Of a stretch of 6,582 nt of DNA, positions 1 through 6,571 are shown piece after piece. Below the pieces are notes generated by a model, which did no database searches, had not been told where the DNA came from, and was given only the letters and a program-made list of their open reading frames with translations. A program made the translations under genes and the position numbers. How positions within the stretch are numbered: the first letter of the stretch is position 1; each line of letters opens with the position of its first letter. Source of the stretch: an uncultured Tepidimonas sp. (GTDB taxonomy: Bacteria > Pseudomonadota > Gammaproteobacteria > Burkholderiales > Burkholderiaceae_C); assembly GCA_937949455.1 (NCBI GenBank), contig CALEDU010000200.1:1-6582 (forward strand). Direction: 5' to 3'.

Positions 1-96
1 GCTCGGGCACTTGATCCACAGACCCTCGGGGATGCTGCGCCGCTGGGGGCCCGACTGGGCGATTTTGGGCGGCAGCAATTTTTCCAGCCAGGACAT
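1..96 (-). CDS. accD: Acetyl-CoA carboxylase carboxyltransferase subunit beta, N-terminal fragment
   Basis: This is the first 32 codons of accD; the gene continues beyond base 1. The product is the beta subunit of the cytoplasmic acetyl-CoA carboxylase carboxyltransferase, which with AccA moves the carboxyl group from biotin-BCCP to acetyl-CoA to give malonyl-CoA, the first committed step of fatty acid synthesis. The visible protein opens MSWLEKLLPPKI and reaches IPEGLWIKCPS, the usual start of proteobacterial AccD. The cysteine at residue 30 is the first ligand of the N-terminal zinc ribbon; the other zinc cysteines and the crotonase-like catalytic domain lie outside the window. The ATG at 96-94 is preceded by a strong Shine-Dalgarno AAGGAG (107-102) with 5-7 nt spacing, which fixes the start. 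It lies 61 nt after trpA on the same strand with no clear terminator between, so it may be co-transcribed with the trp genes. Identity is safe despite the short length. Confidence 0.93.
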   Translation of the reverse strand, partial: MSWLEKLLPPKIAQSGPQRRSIPEGLWIKCPS

Positions 97-127
97 GGTG
101 ACTCCTTGCAATGACGGCGCAGCCGAC

Positions 128-141
128 CCGCAGACCTGCGG
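128..141. repeat. Short perfect inverted repeat in the trpA-accD gap
   Basis: CCGCAG-AC-CTGCGG is a 6-bp perfect inverted repeat with a 2-nt centre (as a hairpin, 5 bp with a 4-nt loop). It sits between the trpA stop and the accD Shine-Dalgarno. No T-run follows it on the minus strand, so it does not look like an intrinsic terminator. It could be a weak mRNA hairpin, a protein-binding palindrome, or chance in GC-rich DNA. Confidence 0.35.
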
Positions 142-157
142 TGCCGGGGGAGGGCGA

Positions 158-1003
158 TTATGCGACAGCCGAAGCGACCCGGGGCGGCAGAGCATCAAGC
201 GCCGTGCGGATCTCACGCAGGAAAGCTGCGGCGACCTCGGGCACGCGTTCGGGCGGTACGTTTTCGATCAATTGGATGAGGCGGCTGCCAATCACCACCG
301 CATCGGCGCTGCGCCCCACGGCCTGGGCGCTGGCCGCATCGCGGATGCCAAAGCCGACCCCCACGGGGATGGAGACATGCGCGCGAATGCGCGGCAGCAT
401 CGCTTCCACCGCCGCAGTGTCCAGGTGACCGGCCCCCGTGACGCCCTTGAGCGAGACGTAGTACACATAGCCACTGGCCAAGCGTCCGATCTGCGCGATG
501 CGCGTGTCGGTGCTGGTGGGGGCGAGCAGAAAGATCAGATCCAGCCCGTGCGCGCGCAGGGTGGCGGCAAAAGCCTCGCACTCCTCGGGTGGGTAGTCCA
601 CGACCAGTACGCCGTCTACGCCTGCGGCGGCGGCTTCGCGCGCAAAGCTGCCGGCACCGTGCCGGTGTTCCCAGGCCTCGACGGGGTTGGCGTAGCCCAT
701 CAGCACCACCGGCGTGGTCGTGTCGCGGGTACGAAACTCGCGCACCATCTGCAGCACCTGCGCCAAGCCGATGCCCGCAGCCAGTGCACGTTCGCCGGCG
801 CGCTGGATCACTGGGCCATCGGCCATCGGGTCGGAAAACGGCACGCCCAGCTCGATCACGTCGGCACCAGCGGCCACCAAGGTGTGCATTAGCCCAGGGG
901 TCGCATCGGGTTGCGGAAAACCCGCAGTGACAAAGGGGATCAACGCCCGGCGGCCCTGGGCGCGTAGGCGGTCGAAAGTGGCGGCAAGGCGGTGCGGGTT
1001 CAT
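158..1003 (-). CDS. trpA: Tryptophan synthase alpha chain
   Basis: The 281-residue TrpA cleaves indole-3-glycerol phosphate to indole and glyceraldehyde 3-phosphate; indole is passed through a tunnel to TrpB in the alpha2-beta2 complex in the cytoplasm. It is a TIM barrel of normal family length. Visible motifs are [10 protein letters not shown] (residues 21-30), ELGVPFSDP with M-A-D-G-P following (50-64), in which Glu51 and Asp62 match the catalytic Glu49 and Asp60 of Salmonella TrpA, the GVTGAG loop (187-192), and the phosphate-binding GVGFGI (215-220) and VIGS (237-240). The ATG at 1003-1001 overlaps the trpB stop in an ATGA junction and has AGGAG at 1015-1011, 7 nt upstream and inside the end of trpB. 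The same frame stays open upstream to 1660, but that part lies within trpB and is a GC-rich artefact. The stop is TAA at 160-158. Translational coupling to trpB is likely and would keep the two subunits at equal levels. Confidence 0.98.
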   Translation of the reverse strand: MNPHRLAATFDRLRAQGRRALIPFVTAGFPQPDATPGLMHTLVAAGADVIELGVPFSDPMADGPVIQRAGERALAAGIGLAQVLQMVREFRTRDTTTPVVLMGYANPVEAWEHRHGAGSFAREAAAAGVDGVLVVDYPPEECEAFAATLRAHGLDLIFLLAPTSTDTRIAQIGRLASGYVYYVSLKGVTGAGHLDTAAVEAMLPRIRAHVSIPVGVGFGIRDAASAQAVGRSADAVVIGSRLIQLIENVPPERVPEVAAAFLREIRTALDALPPRVASAVA

Positions 1004-2307
1004 CGGGCGGCTCCTGCTGTCAGTGTGAGGGGCTGCTCGGCGGTCTTGACGGCCTGGCCCCGGCAACTCGGGCGGCAGTAGAAGTCCGCCTGCGACAAAT
1101 CGGCCACGGTACCAATGTCTTTGTCTCCGCGTCCCGACAGGTTGACCAGCAGCGACTGGTCGGGGCGCATCGTCGGGGCCAGTTTCATGGCGTAGGCCAC
1201 GGCATGGCTGGACTCCAGCGCAGGAATGATGCCTTCGGTACGGCACAGGCGATGGAACGCATCCAGTGCCTCGCCGTCGGTCACGCCCACATATTCGGCA
1301 CGCCCACTGTCCTTGAGCCAAGCGTGCTCCGGTCCGACGCCGGGGTAGTCCAGCCCCGCGCTGACGGAGTGCGTCTCGGTGATCTGGCCATCGGTGTTTT
1401 GCAGCACATAAGTGCGGTTGCCGTGCAGCACACCGGGCACGCCACGCTGCAGCGAGGCGGCGTGGTGGCCACTGTCTAGGCCGCTGCCAGCTGCCTCGAC
1501 GCCGATCAGGCGCACCCGTTGGTGGGGGATGTAGGGGTAAAAAATGCCCATCGCGTTGCTGCCCCCGCCCACGCAGGCGATCACGGCGTCCGGCTGGGCC
1601 TGCCCGCCGTTGCCAGGCAGGCCCAGGTCGGCCAGCATCGCGGGCATCTGCTGTAGACACTCCTCGCCGATCACGCTCTGGAAGTCACGCACCATCATCG
1701 GGTACGGGTGCGGTCCCGCCACGGTACCGATGATGTAGAAGGTATTTTCCACGTTTGTCACCCAGTCGCGCAGCGCCTCGTTGAGCGCGTCCTTGAGTGT
1801 TTTGCTGCCGGACTCCACCGGCATCACGGTGGCGCCGAGCAGCTTCATGCGGTAGACATTCGGGCTTTGGCGCTTGACATCCTCGCTGCCCATGTAGACC
1901 ACGCATTCCAGTCCGTAGCGCGCACAGATGGTGGCGGTGGCCACACCGTGCTGGCCGGCGCCGGTCTCGGCGATCACGCGCGGCTTGCCCATGCGCCGCG
2001 CCAACATCGCTTGGCCGATGACGTTGTTGATCTTGTGCGCACCGGTGTGGTTGAGGTCTTCGCGCTTGAGGAAGATTTGTGCACCGCCCAGCTCCCGGCT
2101 CAGGCGTTGCGCGTGGTAGATGGGCGAGGGGCGGCCGACGAAATGACTTAGCTCGTAGCGGAATTCGCGTTGAAAGTCGGGGTCCTGGCGGTACCGGTCA
2201 TAAGCGGCGCGCAGTTCGGCGATGGCGTGCGTCAGCGTCTCGCTGACGAAGCTGCCGCCATAGGGGCCGAAGTGGCCTTGGGCGTCGGGATAGGCGTAGG
2301 CGGACAT
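1000..2307 (-). CDS. trpB: Tryptophan synthase beta chain
   Basis: The 435-residue TrpB is the PLP enzyme that condenses indole (from TrpA) with L-serine to give L-tryptophan. Visible features: the N-terminal [15 protein letters not shown] (11-25), HTGAHKINN (87-95) with Lys92 as the Schiff-base lysine (Lys87 in Salmonella), AETGAGQHG (113-121) with Glu114 as the catalytic glutamate (Glu109), the PLP-phosphate loop GGGSNA (247-252), and SGRGDKD (391-397). It is longer than the roughly 400 residues of the enteric enzyme: about 38 residues follow SGRGDKD, including a CRPSC motif at 411-415, and there seems to be a small Gly/Gln-rich insertion near 230-238. The start ATG (2307-2305) gives the expected [15 protein letters not shown] opening; AGGA at 2321-2318 lies 10 nt upstream, a slightly long spacing. 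It follows trpF after 47 nt holding a GC-rich hairpin and overlaps trpA by 4 nt. Confidence 0.98.
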   Translation of the reverse strand: MSAYAYPDAQGHFGPYGGSFVSETLTHAIAELRAAYDRYRQDPDFQREFRYELSHFVGRPSPIYHAQRLSRELGGAQIFLKREDLNHTGAHKINNVIGQAMLARRMGKPRVIAETGAGQHGVATATICARYGLECVVYMGSEDVKRQSPNVYRMKLLGATVMPVESGSKTLKDALNEALRDWVTNVENTFYIIGTVAGPHPYPMMVRDFQSVIGEECLQQMPAMLADLGLPGNGGQAQPDAVIACVGGGSNAMGIFYPYIPHQRVRLIGVEAAGSGLDSGHHAASLQRGVPGVLHGNRTYVLQNTDGQITETHSVSAGLDYPGVGPEHAWLKDSGRAEYVGVTDGEALDAFHRLCRTEGIIPALESSHAVAYAMKLAPTMRPDQSLLVNLSGRGDKDIGTVADLSQADFYCRPSCRGQAVKTAEQPLTLTAGAAR

Positions 2308-2333
2308 GGGGCTCGAATCCTGGGGCGGACGGC

Positions 2334-2353
2334 GGCCCGCGCGCGGCGGGTCC
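2334..2353 (-). other. GC-rich stem-loop between trpF and trpB
   Basis: On the minus strand CCCGC and GCGGG pair around a CGCGC loop; an outer GG/CC pair continues the stem across a single bulged A. A competing outer pairing, CGGAC (2354-2350) with GTCCG (2330-2326), is also possible. It begins one base after the trpF stop codon and ends upstream of the trpB ribosome-binding site. No U-tract follows, so it is not a classic intrinsic terminator. It may affect mRNA stability or the trpF:trpB ratio, or may only reflect the high GC content. Confidence 0.45.
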
Positions 2354-2354
2354 G

Positions 2355-3038
2355 TCAGGGTTGGGGAGGGTCGATCGGCGTCAGATCGGCTTGGCGAACA
2401 GCGGCAATGAACGCTTCGACACGTGCCGGATCTTTGATGCCCTTGGCGGTTTCGACGCCGGAGGAGACGTCAACCGCCCACGGACGAACCAGACGGACGC
2501 CATCGGTCACATTTTCGGGTGTGAGTCCACCAGACAAAACGACCTGATCGGCAGCGTTGAGTCGAGGGTGTGACCACGGGAAGGCTGTCCAGTCGAAGGG
2601 TTGTCCACCACCACCGTAGCCAGGCACGTGTGCATCGATCAGCACAGCCCGCGCGGCGGCAAAACGCTGCACGTATTCTAGGAGATCGAAGCCAGCCGCA
2701 CCAGCGCCCAGCGGTATGCGCGCCGCCCGCATCCAGGGGCGGTGGCCGGCCAAAGCCCCGCACTGCTCGGGCGTTTCGTCGCCGTGGAATTGCAGCAGCG
2801 CGTTTGGGATGGCTTGCAGGCCGGCGGCCACCTCGTCCGCAGTGGCGTTGACATACAGCAGCACCGGGGTGACGAAGGCAGGCAGGCGGCGAGCCAGCTC
2901 GGCAGCGCGCCTGACGCCGACATGGCGCGGGCTGGCTGGGTAGAGCACGAAGCCGATCGCATCCGCACCGGCGGCGGCGGCATGGTCCACGTCGGCTTCG
3001 CGGGTTAGGCCACAGATTTTGATGCGGGTGCGTCGCAT
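2355..3038 (-). CDS. trpF: Phosphoribosylanthranilate isomerase
   Basis: The 227-residue TrpF carries out the Amadori rearrangement of N-(5'-phosphoribosyl)anthranilate to CdRP, the third step of the tryptophan branch, in the cytoplasm. It is a stand-alone TIM-barrel enzyme, not fused to TrpC as in enterics. Visible motifs: [11 protein letters not shown] (7-17) with Cys9 as the general base, [12 protein letters not shown] (29-40), LLQFHGDE (81-88), [13 protein letters not shown] (133-145) with Asp135 as the general acid, and the phosphate-binding [10 protein letters not shown] (168-177) and VDVSSGVE (189-196). The ATG at 3038-3036 is chosen because the family begins just before KICGLT. An in-frame TTG at 3062 would add eight residues through a stretch with a rare TTA codon and is less likely. 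Neither start has a recognisable Shine-Dalgarno. It lies 45 nt after truA and 47 nt before trpB, and probably shares an mRNA with both. Confidence 0.97.
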   Translation of the reverse strand: MRRTRIKICGLTREADVDHAAAAGADAIGFVLYPASPRHVGVRRAAELARRLPAFVTPVLLYVNATADEVAAGLQAIPNALLQFHGDETPEQCGALAGHRPWMRAARIPLGAGAAGFDLLEYVQRFAAARAVLIDAHVPGYGGGGQPFDWTAFPWSHPRLNAADQVVLSGGLTPENVTDGVRLVRPWAVDVSSGVETAKGIKDPARVEAFIAAVRQADLTPIDPPQP

Positions 3039-3083
3039 GGCGGTGGGTAATGGGGCACGCAAACGCGGCCCGATGGAAGGATA

Positions 3084-3872
3084 TCAAGAGGGCAGCCAGT
3101 CGAAGGCCGGGGTGCGCTGTGGCAGCCCTAGATCGGCATCGTACACGGGGCCCAAAAAGTACAGTCCGTCCGGTGCAAAAGTCGGCGCGGCGATCTCGCG
3201 CTTGCGCGCATCGCGCACGGTCGCCAACCAGTCGGGTGGGCGCAACCCCTGGCCGATGGCAATCAGGCACCCCATGATGTTGCGAATCATATGGTGCAAA
3301 AAAGCATTGGCCTCGAAGTCGAAACGCCAGTAGGGGCCGCAGCGGCTGACATCGATGCGGTGCAGATGCTTGATGGGCGACAGCGCCTGGCATTGCGCGG
3401 CGCGAAACGCGCTGAAGTCATGCTCCCCGAGCAGATGGCGCGCGGCGCGTTGCATGGGCTCCAGCGCCAAAGGGCGAAACACCCATCCCACGCGCCCAGC
3501 TTCGACGCTGGGGCGCACGGGCGACTCCAACAGCACATAGGCATAGCGGCGCGAACGGGCGCTGTTGCGGGCGTGGAAAGTGGCCGGTACGGGCTGCGCC
3601 CATTGCACCGCAATGTCCTCGGGCAAATAGCGGTTGGTTCCCCGCACCCACGAATTCATGCTCCGCTCGACCGGGGCATCGAAATGCACCACCTGATTGA
3701 GGCCGTGTACCCCCGCGTCCGTGCGGCCGGCACACAGGGTGGAGATGGTCGGTACGTCAGCGAAGGTGGCCAGGGCCCGCTCCAGTTGGTCCTGCACGGT
3801 TTGTCCCCCGGGCTGGCTTTGCCAACCCTGGTAGGCGGTGCCCAGATAGCTCACTCCCAGCGCGATGCGCAT
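3084..3872 (-). CDS. truA: tRNA pseudouridine(38-40) synthase
   Basis: The 262-residue TruA converts uridines 38, 39 and 40 of the tRNA anticodon arm to pseudouridine. Visible features: the N-terminal strand ending YLGTAYQGWQSQPGG (9-23), the catalytic signature CAGRTDAGVHG (47-57) with Asp52 as the nucleophile (Asp60 in E. coli), RRYAYVLL (108-115) with Tyr110 at the position of E. coli Tyr118, HDFSAFRA (151-158), and FLHHMIRNIMG (191-201), the conserved second-domain motif. The length is typical. The ATG at 3872-3870 gives a protein that begins directly at the first conserved strand, so little room remains for another start; the Shine-Dalgarno is weak (only GAG close to the ATG). It lies 35 nt after fimV and 45 nt before trpF on the same strand. 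The fimV-truA pairing is also known from pseudomonads and other betaproteobacteria. Co-transcription with both neighbours is likely but inferred from spacing. Confidence 0.98.
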   Translation of the reverse strand: MRIALGVSYLGTAYQGWQSQPGGQTVQDQLERALATFADVPTISTLCAGRTDAGVHGLNQVVHFDAPVERSMNSWVRGTNRYLPEDIAVQWAQPVPATFHARNSARSRRYAYVLLESPVRPSVEAGRVGWVFRPLALEPMQRAARHLLGEHDFSAFRAAQCQALSPIKHLHRIDVSRCGPYWRFDFEANAFLHHMIRNIMGCLIAIGQGLRPPDWLATVRDARKREIAAPTFAPDGLYFLGPVYDADLGLPQRTPAFDWLPS

Positions 3873-3907
3873 CGCTCGATCGCAGCCGTGCTTGCCTGGC
3901 GCGCGGC

Positions 3908-6310
3908 TCAGGCCAATTGCGCCAGGAAGGCGCGGGCGCGTTCCTGCAGCTCACCGCTGGCCTCGGCCACGACTTCTTCGGCCAGCGTGCGCGCACCGTC
4001 CACGTCGCCTATGGCCTCGAACTCGCGTGCGAGCGACAGCTTGGTCTCCAGCGGGTCGTTCTCGTCCAGTCCCTCAGCCATGTCCGGGCTGACCAGGTCA
4101 TCGGCTGGCACCGCCGCACGGGCTGGCTCGGCGGCAGGCGGCTCGTCCGTGGGCAGATCGAGCGAGAGACCCTCCAGCGACGGGGGCAACCCCGCCGGGG
4201 TGGCCTCGGAGAGGGCTGGTTGTGGGGGGGGCTCGGGAATATCCAGATCGAAGTCCATGCCGGCCGTGTCGTCCGCTATGCCCGCGTCCTTCGGGTCCGC
4301 CGGGGTAGATGCTGCCGCTTCGGTCTGCGGGGTGGATGTTTCCGTGGATTCTGGCGCTACCGCACCCAGGTCCAAATCGAGGTCCAGGTCGTCGGCGCGT
4401 GGGGATGCAGTCGCAGGCTCGGACGCCTTGGCATCAAGGGTCAGATCCAGCTCGGGCAGGGCGTCGTCGGCCGGCGCGGCGGCCTCGTCACCGGCATGCG
4501 CAGGGCGGTAGAGCGGATTGTCCGGATCGAGGGTCATGCCCAGTGCACAGGCGCGCTCCCACTCGGGGCCTTGGCCCTGAGTCAGGGCGTGCAGCTCACG
4601 TGCCGCCGCCTCGAAGCGTGCCGCATCCGGCCGTTGCGCATAAATCTCCAACAACTTGAGCCGCACCGGCAGCCGGTCGGGGTGCTGCCGCAGCGCTTCG
4701 AGCAGGATGTCTTCGGCCTGCTGGTCGCGACCATAGGCCAGGTACACATCGGCCTCGGCCACGGGGTCGACATCGCTACCCGCGTCGAGCTGGCTGGGCG
4801 AGTACATCACCGATGATGCCGAGGTCGCCTCGGCGGTTGGGGGGATGGGATTCACCGCATCCGTTTGCGGTTCGGCTGCCTGATCGGCCACGGTCCCGCG
4901 CTGCCGTTGTCGAATGCGCCACCACGCCAGCACGCCCAGCAGCAGGGCCAAGCCTGCCGCCGCCGGGAGGGTGAGTGGGTGCGCCAGCAGCGTGCCTACC
5001 ACGCCAGCCTCGGCTGGAGCGGGGGCGGGCGCTGCTGCAGGCGGCGGTGGTGGTGTCGTCGGCGCGGCAGGGGCGGCGGGCTCTGCCGCAGCAGTGGGGG
5101 GTGCGGGCGGTGACACTGGCAACTGCGGTCCGGCTCCCCCGTCTGCAGTGTCCGGTGCAGTCGCCAGGGCCGTGCCGGATGCGGAGGGCGTGGCAGGGGC
5201 GGCGGCTGGGGCCGACGCCGCCTGCCGCAGTTGCTCCAGTTCTTGCAGGTTGCGACTCAGCTCCGCGACGCGCTGTTCGGTCTCGCCGCGCTGGCGCGTT
5301 TCGGCGATCTGGGCCTCGGCCGGTGCCGGGGCACCGGGCTTGGTCAGGGTCAGCTTGTCCTGGGCGCTGGCTTGTGGTTTGTCTTCGGCCACGGCCGCCT
5401 GTACGGTACCGGTGGCCGTGCGCGAAGCGGGGGGGGCCGCTTGCGCCGGGGCGGCGGCGGCCAGACGCCGTCGGTATTCGTTGAAGTCCCGCGTCTGTGC
5501 GGCGACGATGCGGCGTGCTTCTTGTGGATCGACGCTGGCCGCCACGGCGGTGTCCGGCAGATCGATGACCGCGCCCGCACGCACCAGGTTGATGTTGTTG
5601 CGGATGAATGCCTGCGGATTGGCGCGCAGCAGCGCGACGAGCATCTGCTCCAGCGTGACGTCGGCCGGTTTGTGCTCGGCAGCGATGCGCCCTGCCGTCT
5701 CTCCTGGTCTGACCGTGATCCGCTGGGACGGCGCTGCCGGCTGGGCGGCAGGCCGCTCGGTCGGTGCAATCCGCTGGGGTGTGGCCAGCGTCGGTGCCGG
5801 CGGCTGGGCAGGGGGTGCCGGTTGCGCGGGTTGTCCATCCGCCGCGACTGGGAGGAGTGGGGCGGGGGGTGTGGATGCGACGGCCGGTGCCAGGGGGCTT
5901 GGCGGGCGCAGATCGGGCGGATCGAGCAGCAGGGTGTAGCCGCGCAACAGTTCGCCCCCCGCCCAGCGGGCTTGCACCACCAGATCGAGAAAAGGCTCGG
6001 ACACTGGGCGTTCACTGCGCACCACGATGACCGTGCGCCCGTCCGTGCGCCGCTGCACCTCCAGCGTTGCGTCTTGGAGCAGGGCGTTGAATTCCAGGTT
6101 GGCGGCGCGAAAACGCTCTGCCGGTGCAATGCTCACCTGTAGGCTTGCGGCCTCGGCTTCGGTGATGGCCGGCACGTCGATCTCGGCGCGCAGCGGCTCG
6201 CCCAGTTGCGACTGAACCGACACCCGACCCAGTGCCAGGGCCCACGCAGGGCTCGCCAGGGTCGAGGCCAGCGCCGCTGCCAAGGCAATCCCCCGCCATG
6301 AACCGCCCAC
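3908..6310 (-). CDS. fimV: FimV-family LysM/TPR polar hub protein
   Basis: The protein has 800 residues from a GTG start. FimV proteins are inner-membrane, peptidoglycan-binding scaffolds that in Pseudomonas act in type IV pilus assembly, twitching motility and pole organisation; the exact role here is inferred. Order of parts: signal peptide about 1-24 ending in AWA; conserved N-terminal domain opening LALGRVSVQSQLGEPLRAEI (25-44) and running to about 133; Pro/Ala linker 134-195; LysM-like domain about 198-253; short coiled coil about 332-365; Pro/Ala-rich stretch 366-435; one transmembrane helix about 446-464 followed by basic R-I-R-Q-R-Q-R; acidic cytoplasmic part with a TPR-like helical region about 519-577 and repeated D-L-D motifs; conserved FimV C-terminal domain about 752-800. 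The frame stays open to 6553 with ATGs at 6553 and 6409, but neither gives a normal signal peptide at the N-terminus, while the GTG at 6310 has a good ribosome-binding site. The gene is followed by truA after 35 nt. Confidence 0.93.
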   Translation of the reverse strand: MGGSWRGIALAAALASTLASPAWALALGRVSVQSQLGEPLRAEIDVPAITEAEAASLQVSIAPAERFRAANLEFNALLQDATLEVQRRTDGRTVIVVRSERPVSEPFLDLVVQARWAGGELLRGYTLLLDPPDLRPPSPLAPAVASTPPAPLLPVAADGQPAQPAPPAQPPAPTLATPQRIAPTERPAAQPAAPSQRITVRPGETAGRIAAEHKPADVTLEQMLVALLRANPQAFIRNNINLVRAGAVIDLPDTAVAASVDPQEARRIVAAQTRDFNEYRRRLAAAAPAQAAPPASRTATGTVQAAVAEDKPQASAQDKLTLTKPGAPAPAEAQIAETRQRGETEQRVAELSRNLQELEQLRQAASAPAAAPATPSASGTALATAPDTADGGAGPQLPVSPPAPPTAAAEPAAPAAPTTPPPPPAAAPAPAPAEAGVVGTLLAHPLTLPAAAGLALLLGVLAWWRIRQRQRGTVADQAAEPQTDAVNPIPPTAEATSASSVMYSPSQLDAGSDVDPVAEADVYLAYGRDQQAEDILLEALRQHPDRLPVRLKLLEIYAQRPDAARFEAAARELHALTQGQGPEWERACALGMTLDPDNPLYRPAHAGDEAAAPADDALPELDLTLDAKASEPATASPRADDLDLDLDLGAVAPESTETSTPQTEAAASTPADPKDAGIADDTAGMDFDLDIPEPPPQPALSEATPAGLPPSLEGLSLDLPTDEPPAAEPARAAVPADDLVSPDMAEGLDENDPLETKLSLAREFEAIGDVDGARTLAEEVVAEASGELQERARAFLAQLA
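4142..4453 (-). repeat. Region encoding repeated acidic D-L-D motifs in FimV
   Basis: Residues about 620-723 of FimV carry four similar short motifs separated by Pro/Ala/Thr-rich spacers: ELDLTLDAK (620-628), DDLDLDLDLG (640-649), MDFDLDIPE (685-693) and LEGLSLDLPTDE (712-723). They share alternating Asp and Leu/Phe in low-complexity sequence between the TPR-like region and the C-terminal domain. They may be short linear binding motifs or amyloid-like beta segments; this reading is inference. Confidence 0.5.
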
Positions 6311-6314
6311 GCGC

Positions 6315-6322
6315 CACCCCCT
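6315..6322 (-). promoter_or_regulatory. Shine-Dalgarno deciding the fimV GTG start
   Basis: AGGGGGTG (6322-6315) differs at one position from the anti-SD complement AGGAGGTG and its G-rich core lies 6 nt before the GTG at 6310. The in-frame ATGs at 6409 and 6553 lack a comparable sequence. This supports the GTG as the true start. Confidence 0.6.
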
Positions 6323-6429
6323 GCCACCCTCGGAATGACCGGGGGGCCACAGGGACGGCGGGTGCAGGGAAGAGCGAGGTTTCGGCACGGGGATCCTTGG
6401 TGGGCGCATCACGAAAGTGGCGTCAAAAC

Positions 6430-6458
6430 ACCTTAGCATCAATGGGTTGCGGCGACAA
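6430..6458 (-). promoter_or_regulatory. Candidate sigma70 promoter upstream of fimV
   Basis: TTGTCG (6458-6453, four of six matches to TTGACA) is separated by exactly 17 nt from TAAGGT (6435-6430, three of six matches to TATAAT). A TG one base before the -10 makes it an extended -10 promoter. Transcription would begin near 6424-6422, giving a leader of about 113 nt before the fimV GTG. The individual boxes are weak, so the call rests on the spacing, the TG and the position. Confidence 0.45.
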
Positions 6459-6515
6459 GCCAGGACAGCCTGCGGCATGCGCCGCGCGAGCTCAGCCGCC
6501 TCGCCCATCGGCTGC

Positions 6516-6535
6516 CCGTTGCAACCGAGCAACGG
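6516..6535. repeat. Perfect 7-bp inverted repeat upstream of fimV
   Basis: CCGTTGC and GCAACGG form a perfect 7-bp stem around a 6-nt loop. No T-run follows on either strand, so an intrinsic terminator is not supported. It could be the remnant of a terminator for the gene upstream of the window (often asd in this gene neighbourhood), a 5' UTR structure if transcription starts near 6559, or a regulator-binding site. Confidence 0.4.
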
Positions 6536-6565
6536 CCAGCGGACCAGACGCATCGGGACATCCTG

Positions 6566-6571
6566 ACTATA
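6566..6571 (-). promoter_or_regulatory. Possible -10 box TATAGT at the window edge
   Basis: TATAGT matches the -10 consensus at five of six positions and stands out in GC-rich DNA. The matching -35 box would lie at about 6589-6594, outside the window, so it cannot be judged. If real, it would give a leader of roughly 250 nt before fimV. Bases 6311-6582 otherwise hold no gene that I can support. Confidence 0.25.

Noticed and set aside
11..892. Plus-strand open frame of 293 codons opposite trpA and accD
   Set aside because: It is antisense to the clear trpA and accD coding sequences, has no recognisable domain, and is best explained as a shadow frame.
1004..1660. Upstream continuation of the trpA frame into trpB
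   Set aside because: It is entirely inside trpB in another frame, the translation is Arg/Pro-rich without family resemblance, and the true trpA start at 1003 has an SD and matches the family.
2308..3083. Search for a trp attenuator or a TrpI-type divergent promoter near trpF and trpB
   Set aside because: No run of TGG codons in a short leader, no terminator with a T-run, and no divergent regulator gene is present in the gaps.
2470..3393. Minus-strand open frame of 307 codons across trpF and truA
   Set aside because: It is out of frame with both conserved genes and gives an Arg/Cys-rich product without motifs.
3291..4511. Open frame of 406 codons on the plus strand opposite truA and the end of fimV
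   Set aside because: It lies antisense to two well-supported genes, its protein turns into Ser/Ala/Gly low complexity, and no family is recognisable. GC-rich DNA produces such frames opposite real genes.
4914..5939. Open frame of 341 codons on the plus strand opposite fimV
   Set aside because: The product is almost entirely Ala/Gly/Ser and mirrors the Pro/Ala-rich codons of fimV on the other strand.
6439..6561. Possible 40-residue leader peptide upstream of fimV
   Set aside because: The start at 6561 has no properly spaced SD (AGG abuts the ATG), and although it contains three Trp and three Cys codons they are scattered and not followed by an attenuator-like terminator.
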